This document shows positions 17,503 to 26,159 of a stretch of DNA of 45,482 bases, piece after piece. The notes below the pieces were generated by a model, which was not told where the DNA came from, ran no database searches, and saw nothing but the letters and a program-made list of their open reading frames with translations. This DNA is from Planctomycetota bacterium (GTDB lineage: Bacteria; Planctomycetota; Planctomycetia; Planctomycetales; Planctomycetaceae). The position numbers and the translations under genes are program-made. The stretch covers positions 1-45,482 of the forward strand of contig JAEZFD010000009.1 of the NCBI GenBank assembly GCA_023417655.1, in the 5' to 3' direction. Position 1 is the stretch's first letter, and each line of letters starts with the position of its first letter.

Positions 17503-18037
17503 TGGACACTTCCCCCACCAGAATATTTCTGGCACGCGATCTGCATTTCTTCGAGTAATCACACAGACAACGGGTCACGAAGACTCCATCGTCAGTGATG
17601 CGAACAGGGTAGTGGATGGTTTTCCTTGGAAAAAGGCCGCGATCTCAGGCCTCTTCCGCTTCAATTAAAATCCCCTCCCCTGCCCGCGATTGTCAAAATG
17701 ACAATCTTCGCTTGTAACAATTTCAATGGCAGGAAGCCGCATGATTGCTCTCGCGACCACTTTCCCTCGAATGGATCAAATTTCTCCATTCCATTCGATG
17801 CCCCTCTCTCTGGTGTGGCGCGATTCTCATTTGTCTTCCCTGTCAGCCTTTCTGACTTCCGCACCTCATATCTCGGGCTGATTGATTTGTCGTCGGCGGA
17901 TTCTGACCGACGCTGAATTCCTTCAGCCAGCCTGATCCTCCTGGCCAGTTCGGGCCCCGTTTTCATTCCCCTTCAATTTCACGTTGACGTTGCTGCGAGC
18001 CGAGTGATCGGCAGCGCATTCCGCAGGAGAACCTCCG
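17503..18037. other. Divergent intergenic region with palindrome
   Basis: A 535-base region between divergent genes. No convincing coding frame is present. It holds the palindrome at 17688-17706 and an overlapping promoter-like pair. The leader to the gene at 18038 would be about 300 bases if that promoter is real, and no riboswitch class was recognised in it. Confidence 0.6.
17688..17706. promoter_or_regulatory. 19-bp palindrome, possible operator
   Basis: GATTGTCA (17688-17695) and TGACAATC (17699-17706) are perfect inverted repeats separated by AAA. On the plus strand TTGTCA (17690-17695) and TGTAAC (17713-17718), 17 bases apart, resemble a sigma-70 promoter, so a protein bound to the palindrome would cover the -35 box. 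The regulator is unknown. The minus-strand copy contains TTGACA and could serve the divergent gene. Confidence 0.45.
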
Positions 18038-19798
18038 ATGACGCGAGTCACCGTATTAGCGGCCTTGGCCTTCGCACTTGCTGCGATTCCCGTGTTTGCT
18101 CAAGAGCCCAAGGGGGTGATTTACGATTTTACAGCCACCTGGTGCGGGCCCTGTCAGCAGATGGCTCCCATCGTGGAAAAACTGCAGCGGGAAGGCGTTC
18201 CCATCCGCAAGATTGACGTTGATCAGCACTCTGATCTCGTCTCGAAATTTCAGGTGACCGGAATGCCGACTTTCGTGCTGGTGGTGGAAGGTAAAGAAGT
18301 CGAACGACGCACCGGCCGGATGGCAGAATCCGAACTCCGGACCATGGCTGCCCGCATCCCGACAAGTGCTCCTCAGGCCGCCATGACTCAGCCCGCAGTT
18401 TCTCAGGGTGCAGTGTCTCAGGCCGCTTCGCCCCGTTCTTCAGGAGTGATTCCAATTGAACTGGGACAGCCGGCTCCACTTGTTCGTCCAGCACCGATTG
18501 CAACCGCTCAACCTGAGACGCGAGTCGCTGAAGCTGAGCCTCGCAAAAGTGGACTGCGGGACCTGCTTCCATTTGGCCGCAAGAAAGCAGAAGAAACACC
18601 TGAAGTGATTCGTGGCAATGACTCCCCTGTCGGCAGGCAGGAACTCACGAGTGCAGCGCCGCCAAAAGGAGCTCCAGTCGATCCGATGGAAGCCAGTGTC
18701 CGCATTCGGGTGATCACCAACGGGCGAATCGACCTCGGCTCTGGAACTGTCGTCTCGAGTGAACAGGGGCTCTCCCGCATTCTCACCTGTGCTCACATCT
18801 TCAAAGGGTTTACTGACGACAGCCGTATTGAAGTGGATGTCTTTGAAAACAACCGGCCGACCCAGTATCTGGCTCGCCTCATTAAATACGATGAACCGGC
18901 AGACGTTGGGCTGATTTCCATCCCGACGACAATGCGCATCCGCTCCAGCAAAATTGCGACGGTCGAGCAGATGCCGAAGGTTGGCGATCAGGTCGCGGCC
19001 ATTGGTTGCAGCGGTGGCGATGACCCGACCCGTCAGCAGTCACGCATTACCGACATCGACAAGTATGAAGGTCCTCACAATCTGCTTTGCATGGGAGTTC
19101 CCGTTCGCGGACGCTCTGGCGGCGGTCTCTTCAACAGCACTGGCGACCTGATCGGTGTCTGCAGTGCAGCTGATGAAGACGAGCAGCGCGGGTTCTATTC
19201 CGGTCTGCAGGCGATTCACAAACTGCTCGATGAAAACGGGCTGGCCAGTCTGTACAAATCAACTCCAGCTGTCCCTGAGAAAGCAGTCGCTGCCAGTGCA
19301 GCCGAAACCCCTGCCCGGCCAGCTGTCCCAGAAGCCAAGGCCGTTCCGTTCGAGATTTCTTCGGCAGGATCACCATTCGCGAGCACGCCAGCTGCCGCTC
19401 CTGCTTCAGTTCCAGTTTCCGTTCCGACTTCCCTGGTCAGTTCCGCCACTCGCGGGGGAGGCACCCCTCTCGATGTTCAGGCAGGACAAGCCGAAGTGGT
19501 GGTCATCATTCGTGATCCGAACCAACCGCAAGCTTCGAACCGCGTCGTCATCCTGCACCAGGCAAGCCCGAAGTTCCTGTCCTATCTAACAGGGGAACTC
19601 AAGGAAGACACGATCGACAGCGGACTGCTGGGAGCGAACGGCGAACAGCACGTTCCGGAAGTCACCCGGACCGCACGTACCACGGCTCGCCAGCCCAACG
19701 CCTTCCCAGCCGCCGGATCAGTGGAATCGAAGCAGGTTCTGACCCCGACCACCATCTCGCAGCCTGTGATCCCGACGAAATACAGCCGGGCGAAGTAG
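18038..19798 (+). CDS. Exported thioredoxin/trypsin-like protease fusion
   Basis: A 586-residue secreted protein. A signal peptide (residues 1-21, cleavage after V-F-A) is followed by a thioredoxin domain with W-C-G-P-C at 35-39 and the cis-Pro G-M-P-T at 75-78. An Ala/Pro/Gln-rich linker spans 110-215. A chymotrypsin-fold protease domain follows with all three residues: His253 in L-T-C-A-H-I-F, Asp289 in A-D-V-G-L, and Ser360 in G-R-S-G-G-G. The last 190 residues are low-complexity (Ala/Pro/Ser) and then a short domain (E-V-V-V-I-I-R-D-P-N). It could combine disulfide handling with proteolysis outside the cytoplasm. No partner gene is evident. Confidence 0.88.
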   Translation: MTRVTVLAALAFALAAIPVFAQEPKGVIYDFTATWCGPCQQMAPIVEKLQREGVPIRKIDVDQHSDLVSKFQVTGMPTFVLVVEGKEVERRTGRMAESELRTMAARIPTSAPQAAMTQPAVSQGAVSQAASPRSSGVIPIELGQPAPLVRPAPIATAQPETRVAEAEPRKSGLRDLLPFGRKKAEETPEVIRGNDSPVGRQELTSAAPPKGAPVDPMEASVRIRVITNGRIDLGSGTVVSSEQGLSRILTCAHIFKGFTDDSRIEVDVFENNRPTQYLARLIKYDEPADVGLISIPTTMRIRSSKIATVEQMPKVGDQVAAIGCSGGDDPTRQQSRITDIDKYEGPHNLLCMGVPVRGRSGGGLFNSTGDLIGVCSAADEDEQRGFYSGLQAIHKLLDENGLASLYKSTPAVPEKAVAASAAETPARPAVPEAKAVPFEISSAGSPFASTPAAAPASVPVSVPTSLVSSATRGGGTPLDVQAGQAEVVVIIRDPNQPQASNRVVILHQASPKFLSYLTGELKEDTIDSGLLGANGEQHVPEVTRTARTTARQPNAFPAAGSVESKQVLTPTTISQPVIPTKYSRAK

Positions 19799-20001
19799 GA
19801 CCAATTGCTTGACCATTCCCGCTGAATCGGAGGACTGGTTCAACTGAATTCATCACAGGGGAGTCCGCACGACAGCAGGCTCCCTTCTGGTGTTTCTGGG
19901 TCCAATGTCAGCAGATCGCCGTGGGGAATAAGTCGGATCCGGTGGCTTGAATCGTCGTCTAAAGATCGTTCAAGAAATCGAATCTTCATGGGCGGGGACG
20001 C

Positions 20002-20430
20002 ATGAGAAACTTTCTGGCAGCTTGGGCGAAGTATCTCTTTACCAGAAACATGACGCCAATGCTGAAAATCACAGCCTTGGAAGGTGGGATTCTCATTTCG
20101 CTGAGAGAAGTGATGCGAAGACTGGGAGACCCCGTCGCCGCTTCATGGTCTCTCAAGGAACTGGATATCATCAGCGGATCGCCCCTGATCGGAAACGTAT
20201 TCGAATTGGAGGAACGCAGCAGGAGTCCTCAGGGTGTGATCATGACTCAAGACCAGTTCATGAATTTTGCCACCCTGGACTTTCAGCTCTCAGACGGAAT
20301 CGTCGAGGGCGTTGATTGCCAAACGCAGGGCGGCTTCTTAAGGATGACATGCGTTGACTCCTCTTTATGGGAGATTGAAACGAATGTTGGCGGACTGCTG
20401 GAGCACATTAAAAAGAATCGTTCAGGATAG
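20002..20430 (+). CDS. Hypothetical protein, 142 aa
   Basis: A frame from ATG 20002 with GGGGA a few bases upstream; a later ATG at 20050 (MTPMLKIT) is also possible. It has no signal peptide or membrane helix. The central part, I-S-L-R-E-V-M-R-R-L-G-D-P-V-A-A-S-W-S-L-K-E-L-D, then D-F-Q-L-S-D-G-I-V-E-G-V-D and W-E-I-E-T-N, has the balanced composition of a real soluble protein. I recognise no family. It is followed by another unrecognised gene on the same strand, 128 bases further on. Confidence 0.55.
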   Translation: MRNFLAAWAKYLFTRNMTPMLKITALEGGILISLREVMRRLGDPVAASWSLKELDIISGSPLIGNVFELEERSRSPQGVIMTQDQFMNFATLDFQLSDGIVEGVDCQTQGGFLRMTCVDSSLWEIETNVGGLLEHIKKNRSG

Positions 20431-20558
20431 CCTGTAAAGAGTGACGGGCGATCCGTCCTGAAATGACGCCGAGAAGCCCGGACGGGCCTCAGGAACGCGG
20501 TCAGAGCGGACAGCGAAGCGATTTCGCTCGCAGCCTCACTCGAGCAGAGAGAACCCCA

Positions 20559-21023
20559 ATGCACTCCCGGTTTTCCGAACTCCCAATTGAAGCCTGGATT
20601 CATCGAGGACAACTGGGGAAGTCAACGTCTTCTCTCTGTCTCTATCGCAAGTCCGCGGATCTCGGCGCGCCGATCGACGACGCATTGAACGAACTCGGAA
20701 GTTCAGAACCACCGCAGAGCCGGTCTCTCAGATTCGCGCAGTGCCAGCGTCACAATGCCATCTCGCTGCTGCAATTGCGAGTCGTTCCTCCTAGCAGCTC
20801 CCTTCAAGTCATGAAGATCAGCTTCGAAGCGAAACTGGCGATCGTCGAAATGACTGAGGTCGGCCTGCGTCTGATGATCCAGGCAGTCGAGCGGTGGTTG
20901 AGTGGGGCAGAAGACTTTTCCGTTTCACCTCAGCATGCCCATCTCAAAAAGCATGACTTGGGAACCGGCGACCGAGACTCTGCAGAGCTGTGGTTCTGGG
21001 GACCGGGGTATCATGGTCCTTAA
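20559..21023 (+). CDS. Hypothetical protein with conserved-looking C-terminus
   Basis: The frame is open from 20463; ATG 20559 gives 154 residues and ATG 20811 gives only 70 (MKISFEAKLAIVEMTEVG...). The short form looks most protein-like, with an amphipathic helix and an ending S-A-E-L-W-F-W-G-P-G-Y-H-G-P that reads like a conserved motif. The residues before it are Ser/Arg-rich and less convincing, so 20811 may be the true start. Its TAA overlaps the TAA of the convergent gene at 21020-21023. No family was recognised. Confidence 0.45.
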   Translation: MHSRFSELPIEAWIHRGQLGKSTSSLCLYRKSADLGAPIDDALNELGSSEPPQSRSLRFAQCQRHNAISLLQLRVVPPSSSLQVMKISFEAKLAIVEMTEVGLRLMIQAVERWLSGAEDFSVSPQHAHLKKHDLGTGDRDSAELWFWGPGYHGP

Positions 21024-21286
21024 CGGAACTTGCCGCCATATCTCACTGATAGCTGCTGCCATACTGCAACGAGCAGAGACACCGTTGGGATGATTCCAAA
21101 AAGTCCTATCGTGATTCCCAAGGCATAGCAGAAGAGAACGATCATCCATCCCCCTGTCCAAAGGGCCATGCCGTTTGCGATCGCGGCTTCTCCGCCGGTA
21201 CTCGAAAAAACGAATCTGGCAATGAAGGATTGCGTCGCAATGAATCCGAGATAACCGCCGATCAACCGCAGAGATGTCGCAAGCAT
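21020..21286 (-). CDS. Small two-helix membrane protein
   Basis: An 88-residue protein with two or three hydrophobic segments (about residues 6-26 and 40-76, including W-M-I-V-L-F-C-Y-A-L-G-I-T-I-G-L-F-G-I-I). ATG 21286 has AAGGAAG five bases upstream; the frame is also open to ATG 21322, whose extra residues (MNSPAWDTKRKT) would add a basic cytoplasmic start. Its stop overlaps that of the convergent gene by 3 bases. The function is unknown. Confidence 0.6.
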   Translation of the reverse strand: MLATSLRLIGGYLGFIATQSFIARFVFSSTGGEAAIANGMALWTGGWMIVLFCYALGITIGLFGIIPTVSLLVAVWQQLSVRYGGKFR

Positions 21287-21461
21287 GGTCTTCCTTTTGG
21301 TGTCCCATGCAGGCGAATTCATTGGTTCGATATCACGCGAATTTCCGCGTTGAATCCTGGCATCTTCATAGCGGCTCAGCTGCCCCACTCAGGTCAAGTG
21401 ATCGACAGGCGAGTGAGATCCATCATCTCCGACCGGAGTGTGGTAGCGATCTCAACTGAAT

Positions 21462-21872
21462 CTACGGATAGTTGAGGTCGATCCTGTTCGCCCCTGCAGT
21501 GACGTCCACAGTCTTCTGAATCGCAGCGATCTTCGGAGGAAGAATGTGGTCCGTGTTGACCATCGCGTTCGGGTCAGCATTCGGGTCGGGCTGCACGCCC
21601 AGTCTGACATTGTGCTTGCCGATCTTCGCGCCTTTTGAATTCGCATTGTAAATAAGGGTGTACGCTCCGGAAGAGTCTGTTGCTCCGGTAGAAGGCCGGC
21701 CTCCATCAACAGGCAGGAACGTGACGGTCAGATTAGTCGCCGGCTTCCCATCGACAGTGACAGTCCCGCTGACCGTCCCCAATTCCGGCTGATCGGGGCC
21801 CTTACCACCTCCGCATCCGCACAACAGGACAATCAGACTGAGAAATGTTGCAATGCTGGCAATGCGTTTCAT
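21462..21872 (-). CDS. Small lipoprotein partner of DUF1559 (cassette 4)
   Basis: A 136-residue lipoprotein with signal M-K-R-I-A-S-I-A-T-F-L-S-L-I-V-L-L and lipobox L-L-C-G-C, followed by G-G-G. The mature part has V-S-G-T-V-T-V-D-G-K-P-A-T-N-L, F-L-P-V-D-G-G-R-P-S-T-G-A-T-D-S-S-G-A-Y and a G-K-H-N-V motif, the CarboxypepD_reg-like pattern shared by these partners. It is downstream of a DUF1559 gene on the same strand, with a 218-base gap that contains a 9-bp hairpin. Confidence 0.88.
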   Translation of the reverse strand: MKRIASIATFLSLIVLLCGCGGGKGPDQPELGTVSGTVTVDGKPATNLTVTFLPVDGGRPSTGATDSSGAYTLIYNANSKGAKIGKHNVRLGVQPDPNADPNAMVNTDHILPPKIAAIQKTVDVTAGANRIDLNYP

Positions 21873-21935
21873 TCTAGGTCTCGTCTATTGATCAACTTTT
21901 GAAATATGAAGAAGAGTTTGGAAGCACAAATGGAA

Positions 21936-21974
21936 AGATCCGCCCCGCCAGAACTCAGCGCGCGAGGCGGATCT
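21936..21974 (-). terminator. Hairpin between DUF1559 and lipoprotein genes (cassette 4)
   Basis: AGATCCGCC (21936-21944) pairs perfectly with GGCGGATCT (21966-21974) around a 21-base, GC-rich loop. It lies between the DUF1559 stop (22091) and the lipoprotein start (21872), as in cassettes 1 and 6. No clear T-run follows on the minus strand. Confidence 0.5.
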
Positions 21975-22090
21975 CATGTTTCCTGATCGCAGAGCGACGA
22001 CTTCACTCTGGAACAAATCAGTGATGCTTCTCTCTATGGAGTGAGAGAGTCGACCGGTGTCTGTTCGTATCGTCGAAGAACATTCGCTGG

Positions 22091-23164
22091 CTAGAAGTCC
22101 CCTAACGGCTGTCCGTCTGACTTGTGCAGGAGACGCTCAAAGGTGCTGTCGATTAAATGAATTTGCGTGGCATCAAGCCTGACAGGAAAACTGGGTTTAT
22201 GGTCAATGTTTTCCGAGACGAAGCGAACACTTCCATCACAAAGCACGAAGTGAACACCTCCTGTATGGGGGCTGGAGAACCCCTTATTACACTCATTGCT
22301 CTGGAAATTAATCGGCCCGGCCCCAGATCCCAAGACGGCGTGGACTCCAGATTGCTCGTTGGTGACTAACGTGCCATACACATTCCCAGCCGCACAGGGA
22401 TATGGCGAGCCTGCCGGGTTCGGAATCTGCCAGATCCGTTCACCGACGAGTGCGGTATTACTGGTTCCATCAGTGATGGCACTAATCTTGACGCTCGAAT
22501 TTCGGAAGAAGATCCCAGAAGGCGCCGAAGCAGCATTCCCGTTAGTCCACTGCGAAGGCCCCGTTTCGGGAACCCCGTTGACCCACGCGCCGGCCGTAGT
22601 ATGCCACTGGTGGCTCGTATTGTTCCCGACATAATTGGAGGTCGCAACACCGAGGCCTGTTCCGATAGCCTTCGTCGCATTAATGCCTGGAGCCGACCCG
22701 TCGGACGGGCAACGGAACGCGGCAAGTGGGGTCTGCAGGGCTGTGAGTCGAGCGGGATCGCTGGCTGCCTGCCGCAGCGTCAACGTCCCGACGTTCAGAA
22801 TATTGAAGGTGGCAGACTGCTCGATCTGTGGCAGAATAAACGCCCCCCATCCCCACGCGTTGTTGGTATCCCCCGACGCAAGAAATGCGGCGTATTGTTG
22901 ATCGGTCATCCCAGGTGTGTGGAAGAACGGGTTGACGTATCCGGGGGGAAACGCGCCGTGCACATCGAGATAGTTATGGAGGGCCAGGCCAATCTGCTTG
23001 AGATTGTTTTTGCACTGGCTGCGGCGGGCGGCCTCTCGAGCTTGTTGTACTGCCGGGAGCAGAAGTGCAATCAGAACCGCAATAATTGCGATCACCACGA
23101 GCAGTTCAATGAGTGTAAATGCGCGCCTACGGCGGCAAAGTGGTCGCGAAGGTATCTCTGACAT
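22091..23164 (-). CDS. DUF1559 pseudopilin-like protein (cassette 4)
   Basis: A 357-residue protein. ATG 23164 (MSEIPSRPLCRRRRA) is preferred to the open frame up to 23206 because GAGGA lies upstream and the basic leader then directly precedes F-T-L-I-E-L-L at residue 16. The A-R-E-A-A-R-R-S-Q-C-K-N-N block follows. The C-terminal signature is S-S-P-H-T-G-G-V-H-F-V-L-C-D-G-S-V-R-F and the end is L-G-D-F. It stands head to head with the cassette 5 DUF1559 gene across 524 bases. Confidence 0.93.
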   Translation of the reverse strand: MSEIPSRPLCRRRRAFTLIELLVVIAIIAVLIALLLPAVQQAREAARRSQCKNNLKQIGLALHNYLDVHGAFPPGYVNPFFHTPGMTDQQYAAFLASGDTNNAWGWGAFILPQIEQSATFNILNVGTLTLRQAASDPARLTALQTPLAAFRCPSDGSAPGINATKAIGTGLGVATSNYVGNNTSHQWHTTAGAWVNGVPETGPSQWTNGNAASAPSGIFFRNSSVKISAITDGTSNTALVGERIWQIPNPAGSPYPCAAGNVYGTLVTNEQSGVHAVLGSGAGPINFQSNECNKGFSSPHTGGVHFVLCDGSVRFVSENIDHKPSFPVRLDATQIHLIDSTFERLLHKSDGQPLGDF

Positions 23165-23688
23165 GGAGAGGGTCCTCGGAAGAGAAAGCAGGCAATAAGA
23201 GCGCAAAGAGCCGGTAACACAAAGGTATCAATTGTTCTTGAAATGTACTGTGTTTGCGCCGAGTTTCAACGCATCGGATGGTGTAGATTCAAGAAATGCC
23301 CCGCGGATTTCCAGGTGTTCTGCTCGATCGGATGGGGAGCTTTGTTGAAAGTTTGAGAGTTTCATGCAAAGGATTGACATTTGACAATCTACGAGGGCTT
23401 GAATACTCAAAACACTCGTCAGCGAAGCAGCGCGAGGTTTGTCGTGCGAAGGAAGCGGTCAAACGAAAAAATCATGATCAGCGAGTAACTGTAAACAGTT
23501 TGTTAGTGAGAGTTTATGGGTGATAGTTGGCCCAATGAAGCGACGGTCTTCACAAGTTTTCTCGAAAACTTAACGATTGCTTCGTATGCGATGTCTAAAG
23601 TCTTTTAGGATGAAACGAACAGGCCGAGGACCCTTTCTCATCCACAGCGCCCGAGTCTCGGCAGGCAGCAAATCGGAGCTCTCACGAA
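23165..23688. other. Divergent promoter region between cassettes 4 and 5
   Basis: A 524-base region between two divergent DUF1559 genes. It is visibly richer in A and T than its surroundings (for example around 23460-23580) and has no credible coding frame. It should hold both promoters. I saw no strong inverted repeat. Confidence 0.55.
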
Positions 23689-24729
23689 ATGAATACGAAG
23701 TCGACAGGATTGAATCCCATCTCCCGGCGTGCCTTTACTTTGATCGAACTCTTGGTGGTCATCGCGATCATCGCTGTGTTGATTGCCCTGCTCTTACCTG
23801 CGGTTCAGCAGGCTCGCGAAGCGGCCCGACGCAGCCAGTGCAAAAACAACATGAAGCAGATTGGGCTGGCGTTACACAACTACCATGATGTGTACAACCA
23901 GCTTCCGGCGGGCGCAAGAGGGCCGACCATTCACCAGCTGCCTGGTGTGAAGAATTCAATCAACTGGCGCGTCTCGATTCTGCCATACATCGAGCAGACG
24001 ACGGTTTACAACCAACTGAACTTCTCTGGAAGCTTCGCAGCCGGCCGGACAGATGCTGACGCCTACCAAGGGAACCCTGTCCTGCGTGGGCTGGTCGTGA
24101 ATGTGTTTCGGTGTCCATCGAGTGCCCTGCCGATCTTCCCCACGGATTACACGAATAAAGATGGAGAGAGCATCCTTTTCTATAACCAGGGACAAGGGAT
24201 GGGGATTCACTACATCGCCATCTCAGGAGCCGCTCCGAGTTTCAACTGGACGCAGACGACAGGTTATGTTGACTGCGGAGGAGGTTGGAGCTGCAGCACC
24301 GGGGCAATGCCTGTGAACATGTCCTTCGGGTTCTCCAGATTCACTGACGGCCTGAGCAATACGCTGTTAATTGCCGAGCAATCTGGTCTCGTTGACGGGG
24401 AAGACCTGACTTCGAACTACTACGGCGGCTGGCACGGCGCGCGCAGACTCTATGACATTAATTCCCCAAGTTGTCAGGCCGGGGGAACTCGAGATTCATG
24501 GCAGTCAGGTGTAACTTGCGTTCGATGGCTGCCCAATTCGCCAATGATTCATAAGGCCAGCTCCGGTCGGCCGTACAACAACAACACCATTCTGAATTCC
24601 TTCCATACCGGAGGAATCCACGCAATCCTTGGGGATGGTTCCGTACGTTTCATCTCCGATAACGTCGACTTCCAGACATTCAAGAAGCTGGCGATGAAGG
24701 ATGACGGCCAGGTTGTCGGAGAATACTAA
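23689..24729 (+). CDS. DUF1559 pseudopilin-like protein (cassette 5)
   Basis: A 346-residue protein from ATG 23689, with GGAG about 11 bases upstream. The leader MNTKSTGLNPISRRA is followed by F-T-L-I-E-L-L at residue 16 and A-R-E-A-A-R-R-S-Q-C-K-N-N. The C-terminal signature is N-S-F-H-T-G-G-I-H-A-I-L-G-D-G-S-V-R-F and the end is V-G-E-Y. The N-terminal block differs from the head-to-head cassette 4 copy at many third codon positions while the protein is nearly the same, so the two are old paralogues and not a recent duplication. A lipoprotein gene follows after 171 bases. Confidence 0.93.
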   Translation: MNTKSTGLNPISRRAFTLIELLVVIAIIAVLIALLLPAVQQAREAARRSQCKNNMKQIGLALHNYHDVYNQLPAGARGPTIHQLPGVKNSINWRVSILPYIEQTTVYNQLNFSGSFAAGRTDADAYQGNPVLRGLVVNVFRCPSSALPIFPTDYTNKDGESILFYNQGQGMGIHYIAISGAAPSFNWTQTTGYVDCGGGWSCSTGAMPVNMSFGFSRFTDGLSNTLLIAEQSGLVDGEDLTSNYYGGWHGARRLYDINSPSCQAGGTRDSWQSGVTCVRWLPNSPMIHKASSGRPYNNNTILNSFHTGGIHAILGDGSVRFISDNVDFQTFKKLAMKDDGQVVGEY

Positions 24730-24900
24730 GCCACTCGTTGGGCCGAGTTCTCGCGTACCGTGCGAAAGGTATGTTGAAGGCCTTTGGTTTCGGGTGCCGG
24801 GCACGGTCAAATGCTCAGTGGGAATGGGCGCCGCCTTGTGCTTGTGCTCCTAGTCCGTCCTCACATGAACCCGCTATCAATTTGAGAAAGCTCTGGTTTC

Positions 24901-25317
24901 ATGACTCGCTTCTTGTTGGCATTCTTGCTTCTGATTGTGTCCCTTGGCTGTTCGGGAAATAAGGAGCCAGTCGGAACCGTTCAAGGAACGGTCGTCGTCG
25001 ACGGCAGTGCCCCGTCCGAGCGACTGAGACTGTCCTTCTACAATTCGATGACTGGAAAGGGCGCAACCGGTCGCACCGCAGAGAACGGTGAGTTCCAGCT
25101 GGAACGCCCCTTGCCTGTTGGGACGTACAAAATCATCGTGGACCGCCTGCAGCTGGACGAATCCGAATCAGGGGGAGGCAGCCTGGCCTCGATGAACATC
25201 GATAACGCCTACGCAAACGACGAGACGACCCCGCTCTCGCTGGAAGTCGTCGAAGGCGAGAACCGCTATGAGATCACCCTTCAACCGCCGACGAAGAAAG
25301 GTGCTGCCCGTCGGTAG
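24901..25317 (+). CDS. Small lipoprotein partner of DUF1559 (cassette 5)
   Basis: A 138-residue lipoprotein with a compact signal (M-T-R-F-L-L-A-F-L-L-L-I-V) and lipobox V-S-L-G-C at residues 13-17. The domain reads V-Q-G-T-V-V-V-D-G-S-A-P, then F-Y-N-S-M-T-G-K-G-A-T-G-R-T-A-E-N-G-E-F and P-V-G-T-Y-K-I-I-V, again CarboxypepD_reg-like. It ends in a basic tail (K-K-G-A-A-R-R). The TPR-like gene on the other strand converges, with a 65-base gap. Confidence 0.87.
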   Translation: MTRFLLAFLLLIVSLGCSGNKEPVGTVQGTVVVDGSAPSERLRLSFYNSMTGKGATGRTAENGEFQLERPLPVGTYKIIVDRLQLDESESGGGSLASMNIDNAYANDETTPLSLEVVEGENRYEITLQPPTKKGAARR

Positions 25318-25382
25318 GACGAATTCTCTCGAGAAATAACGGCGGCATCCAGGCTCATTGCTTTCAGGTTCCACCGTGCAAG

Positions 25383-25958
25383 TCATTCGAACCACGTCTG
25401 CGTCCATGTCGGGTCATGCTTCTCGGCGAGTAACTGGTTGTCGATCAGTTGTCTTCCACTAAGACGCAACCGTTTCTTTCTCTTGAAAAGATTAAGCCGA
25501 CTCAGCAGATGTTCCTCCAGCCCCGGGGGCGCCAGTTCCCGTGCAGAGCACACCAGATTCTGGGCATCTTTCCATTTCCCTACCTGAGCATTTGCCACTG
25601 CATAAGTGAGAAGTGCCCGCCAATCGGGTTGCTCAAGAAGTGAGAGGCCGGATTCCGCGTGATGCATGGCCTTGCTTCCATTTCGAATGAAAATCACAGG
25701 GCACGTTGAATACAGCAGCGACAGATTCAGATGGGACGATTCGTTGTCGGGTGAGTCTAAAATGCACAACTGATAGATCTGACGTGCACTGCGATATCTC
25801 GAGCCACAGTGAAGCGCGAACCCGAGCTGTCGGCACCACCAGGAACGGTGTGGAGAATAGAGGCATCTCTCGGCCGCAAGGTCGCTGCATCCACGAATGT
25901 CGCGTGACAGAAGCATTGAGTTAAACTTTTCTGCCAGAGATCTGTCCAGAGAATCCAC
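25383..25958 (-). CDS. TPR-like helical repeat protein
   Basis: A 191-residue protein. GTG 25958 is chosen because GAGGGAG lies six bases ahead; the frame also has a TTG at 25973. The sequence suggests tetratricopeptide-like helical hairpins: W-C-R-Q-L-G-F-A-L-H-C-G-S-R-Y-R-S-A-R-Q-I-Y, L-N-L-S-L-L-Y, and W-R-A-L-L-T-Y-A-V-A-N-A-Q-V-G-K-W-K-D-A-Q-N-L. There is no signal peptide, so a cytoplasmic scaffold role is likely. It lies about 200 bases downstream of the feo cluster on the same strand; a functional link is not shown. Confidence 0.65.
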   Translation of the reverse strand: MDSLDRSLAEKFNSMLLSRDIRGCSDLAAERCLYSPHRSWWCRQLGFALHCGSRYRSARQIYQLCILDSPDNESSHLNLSLLYSTCPVIFIRNGSKAMHHAESGLSLLEQPDWRALLTYAVANAQVGKWKDAQNLVCSARELAPPGLEEHLLSRLNLFKRKKRLRLSGRQLIDNQLLAEKHDPTWTQTWFE

Positions 25959-26159
25959 TCGACACTCCCTCAATGTTTAGGAAACGCTCAGAACGCCCAT
26001 GCGGAGTGCCCGAGGGTGGACAGCGGTCACTTTGCACTCGTTCCGCTGGCGAGCAACTCTTCCAGTGCAGTCGGGCTCTCGCTTATCTTTCCTGCTTCTT
26101 CAATCTCTCGATCAGTTGACCGAGCAGGCGATCGGTTTCTTTATGTAACTTCGAAACGA

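Noticed and set aside
22601..23161. A 186-codon plus-strand open frame.
   Set aside because: It is antisense to the cassette 4 DUF1559 gene and carries the mirror of its conserved N-terminal block.
23003..23850. Inversion of the promoter region between the head-to-head cassettes through their shared prepilin blocks (23003-23119 and 23734-23850).
   Set aside because: The two blocks differ at many silent positions, so long identical stretches needed for efficient recombination are missing.
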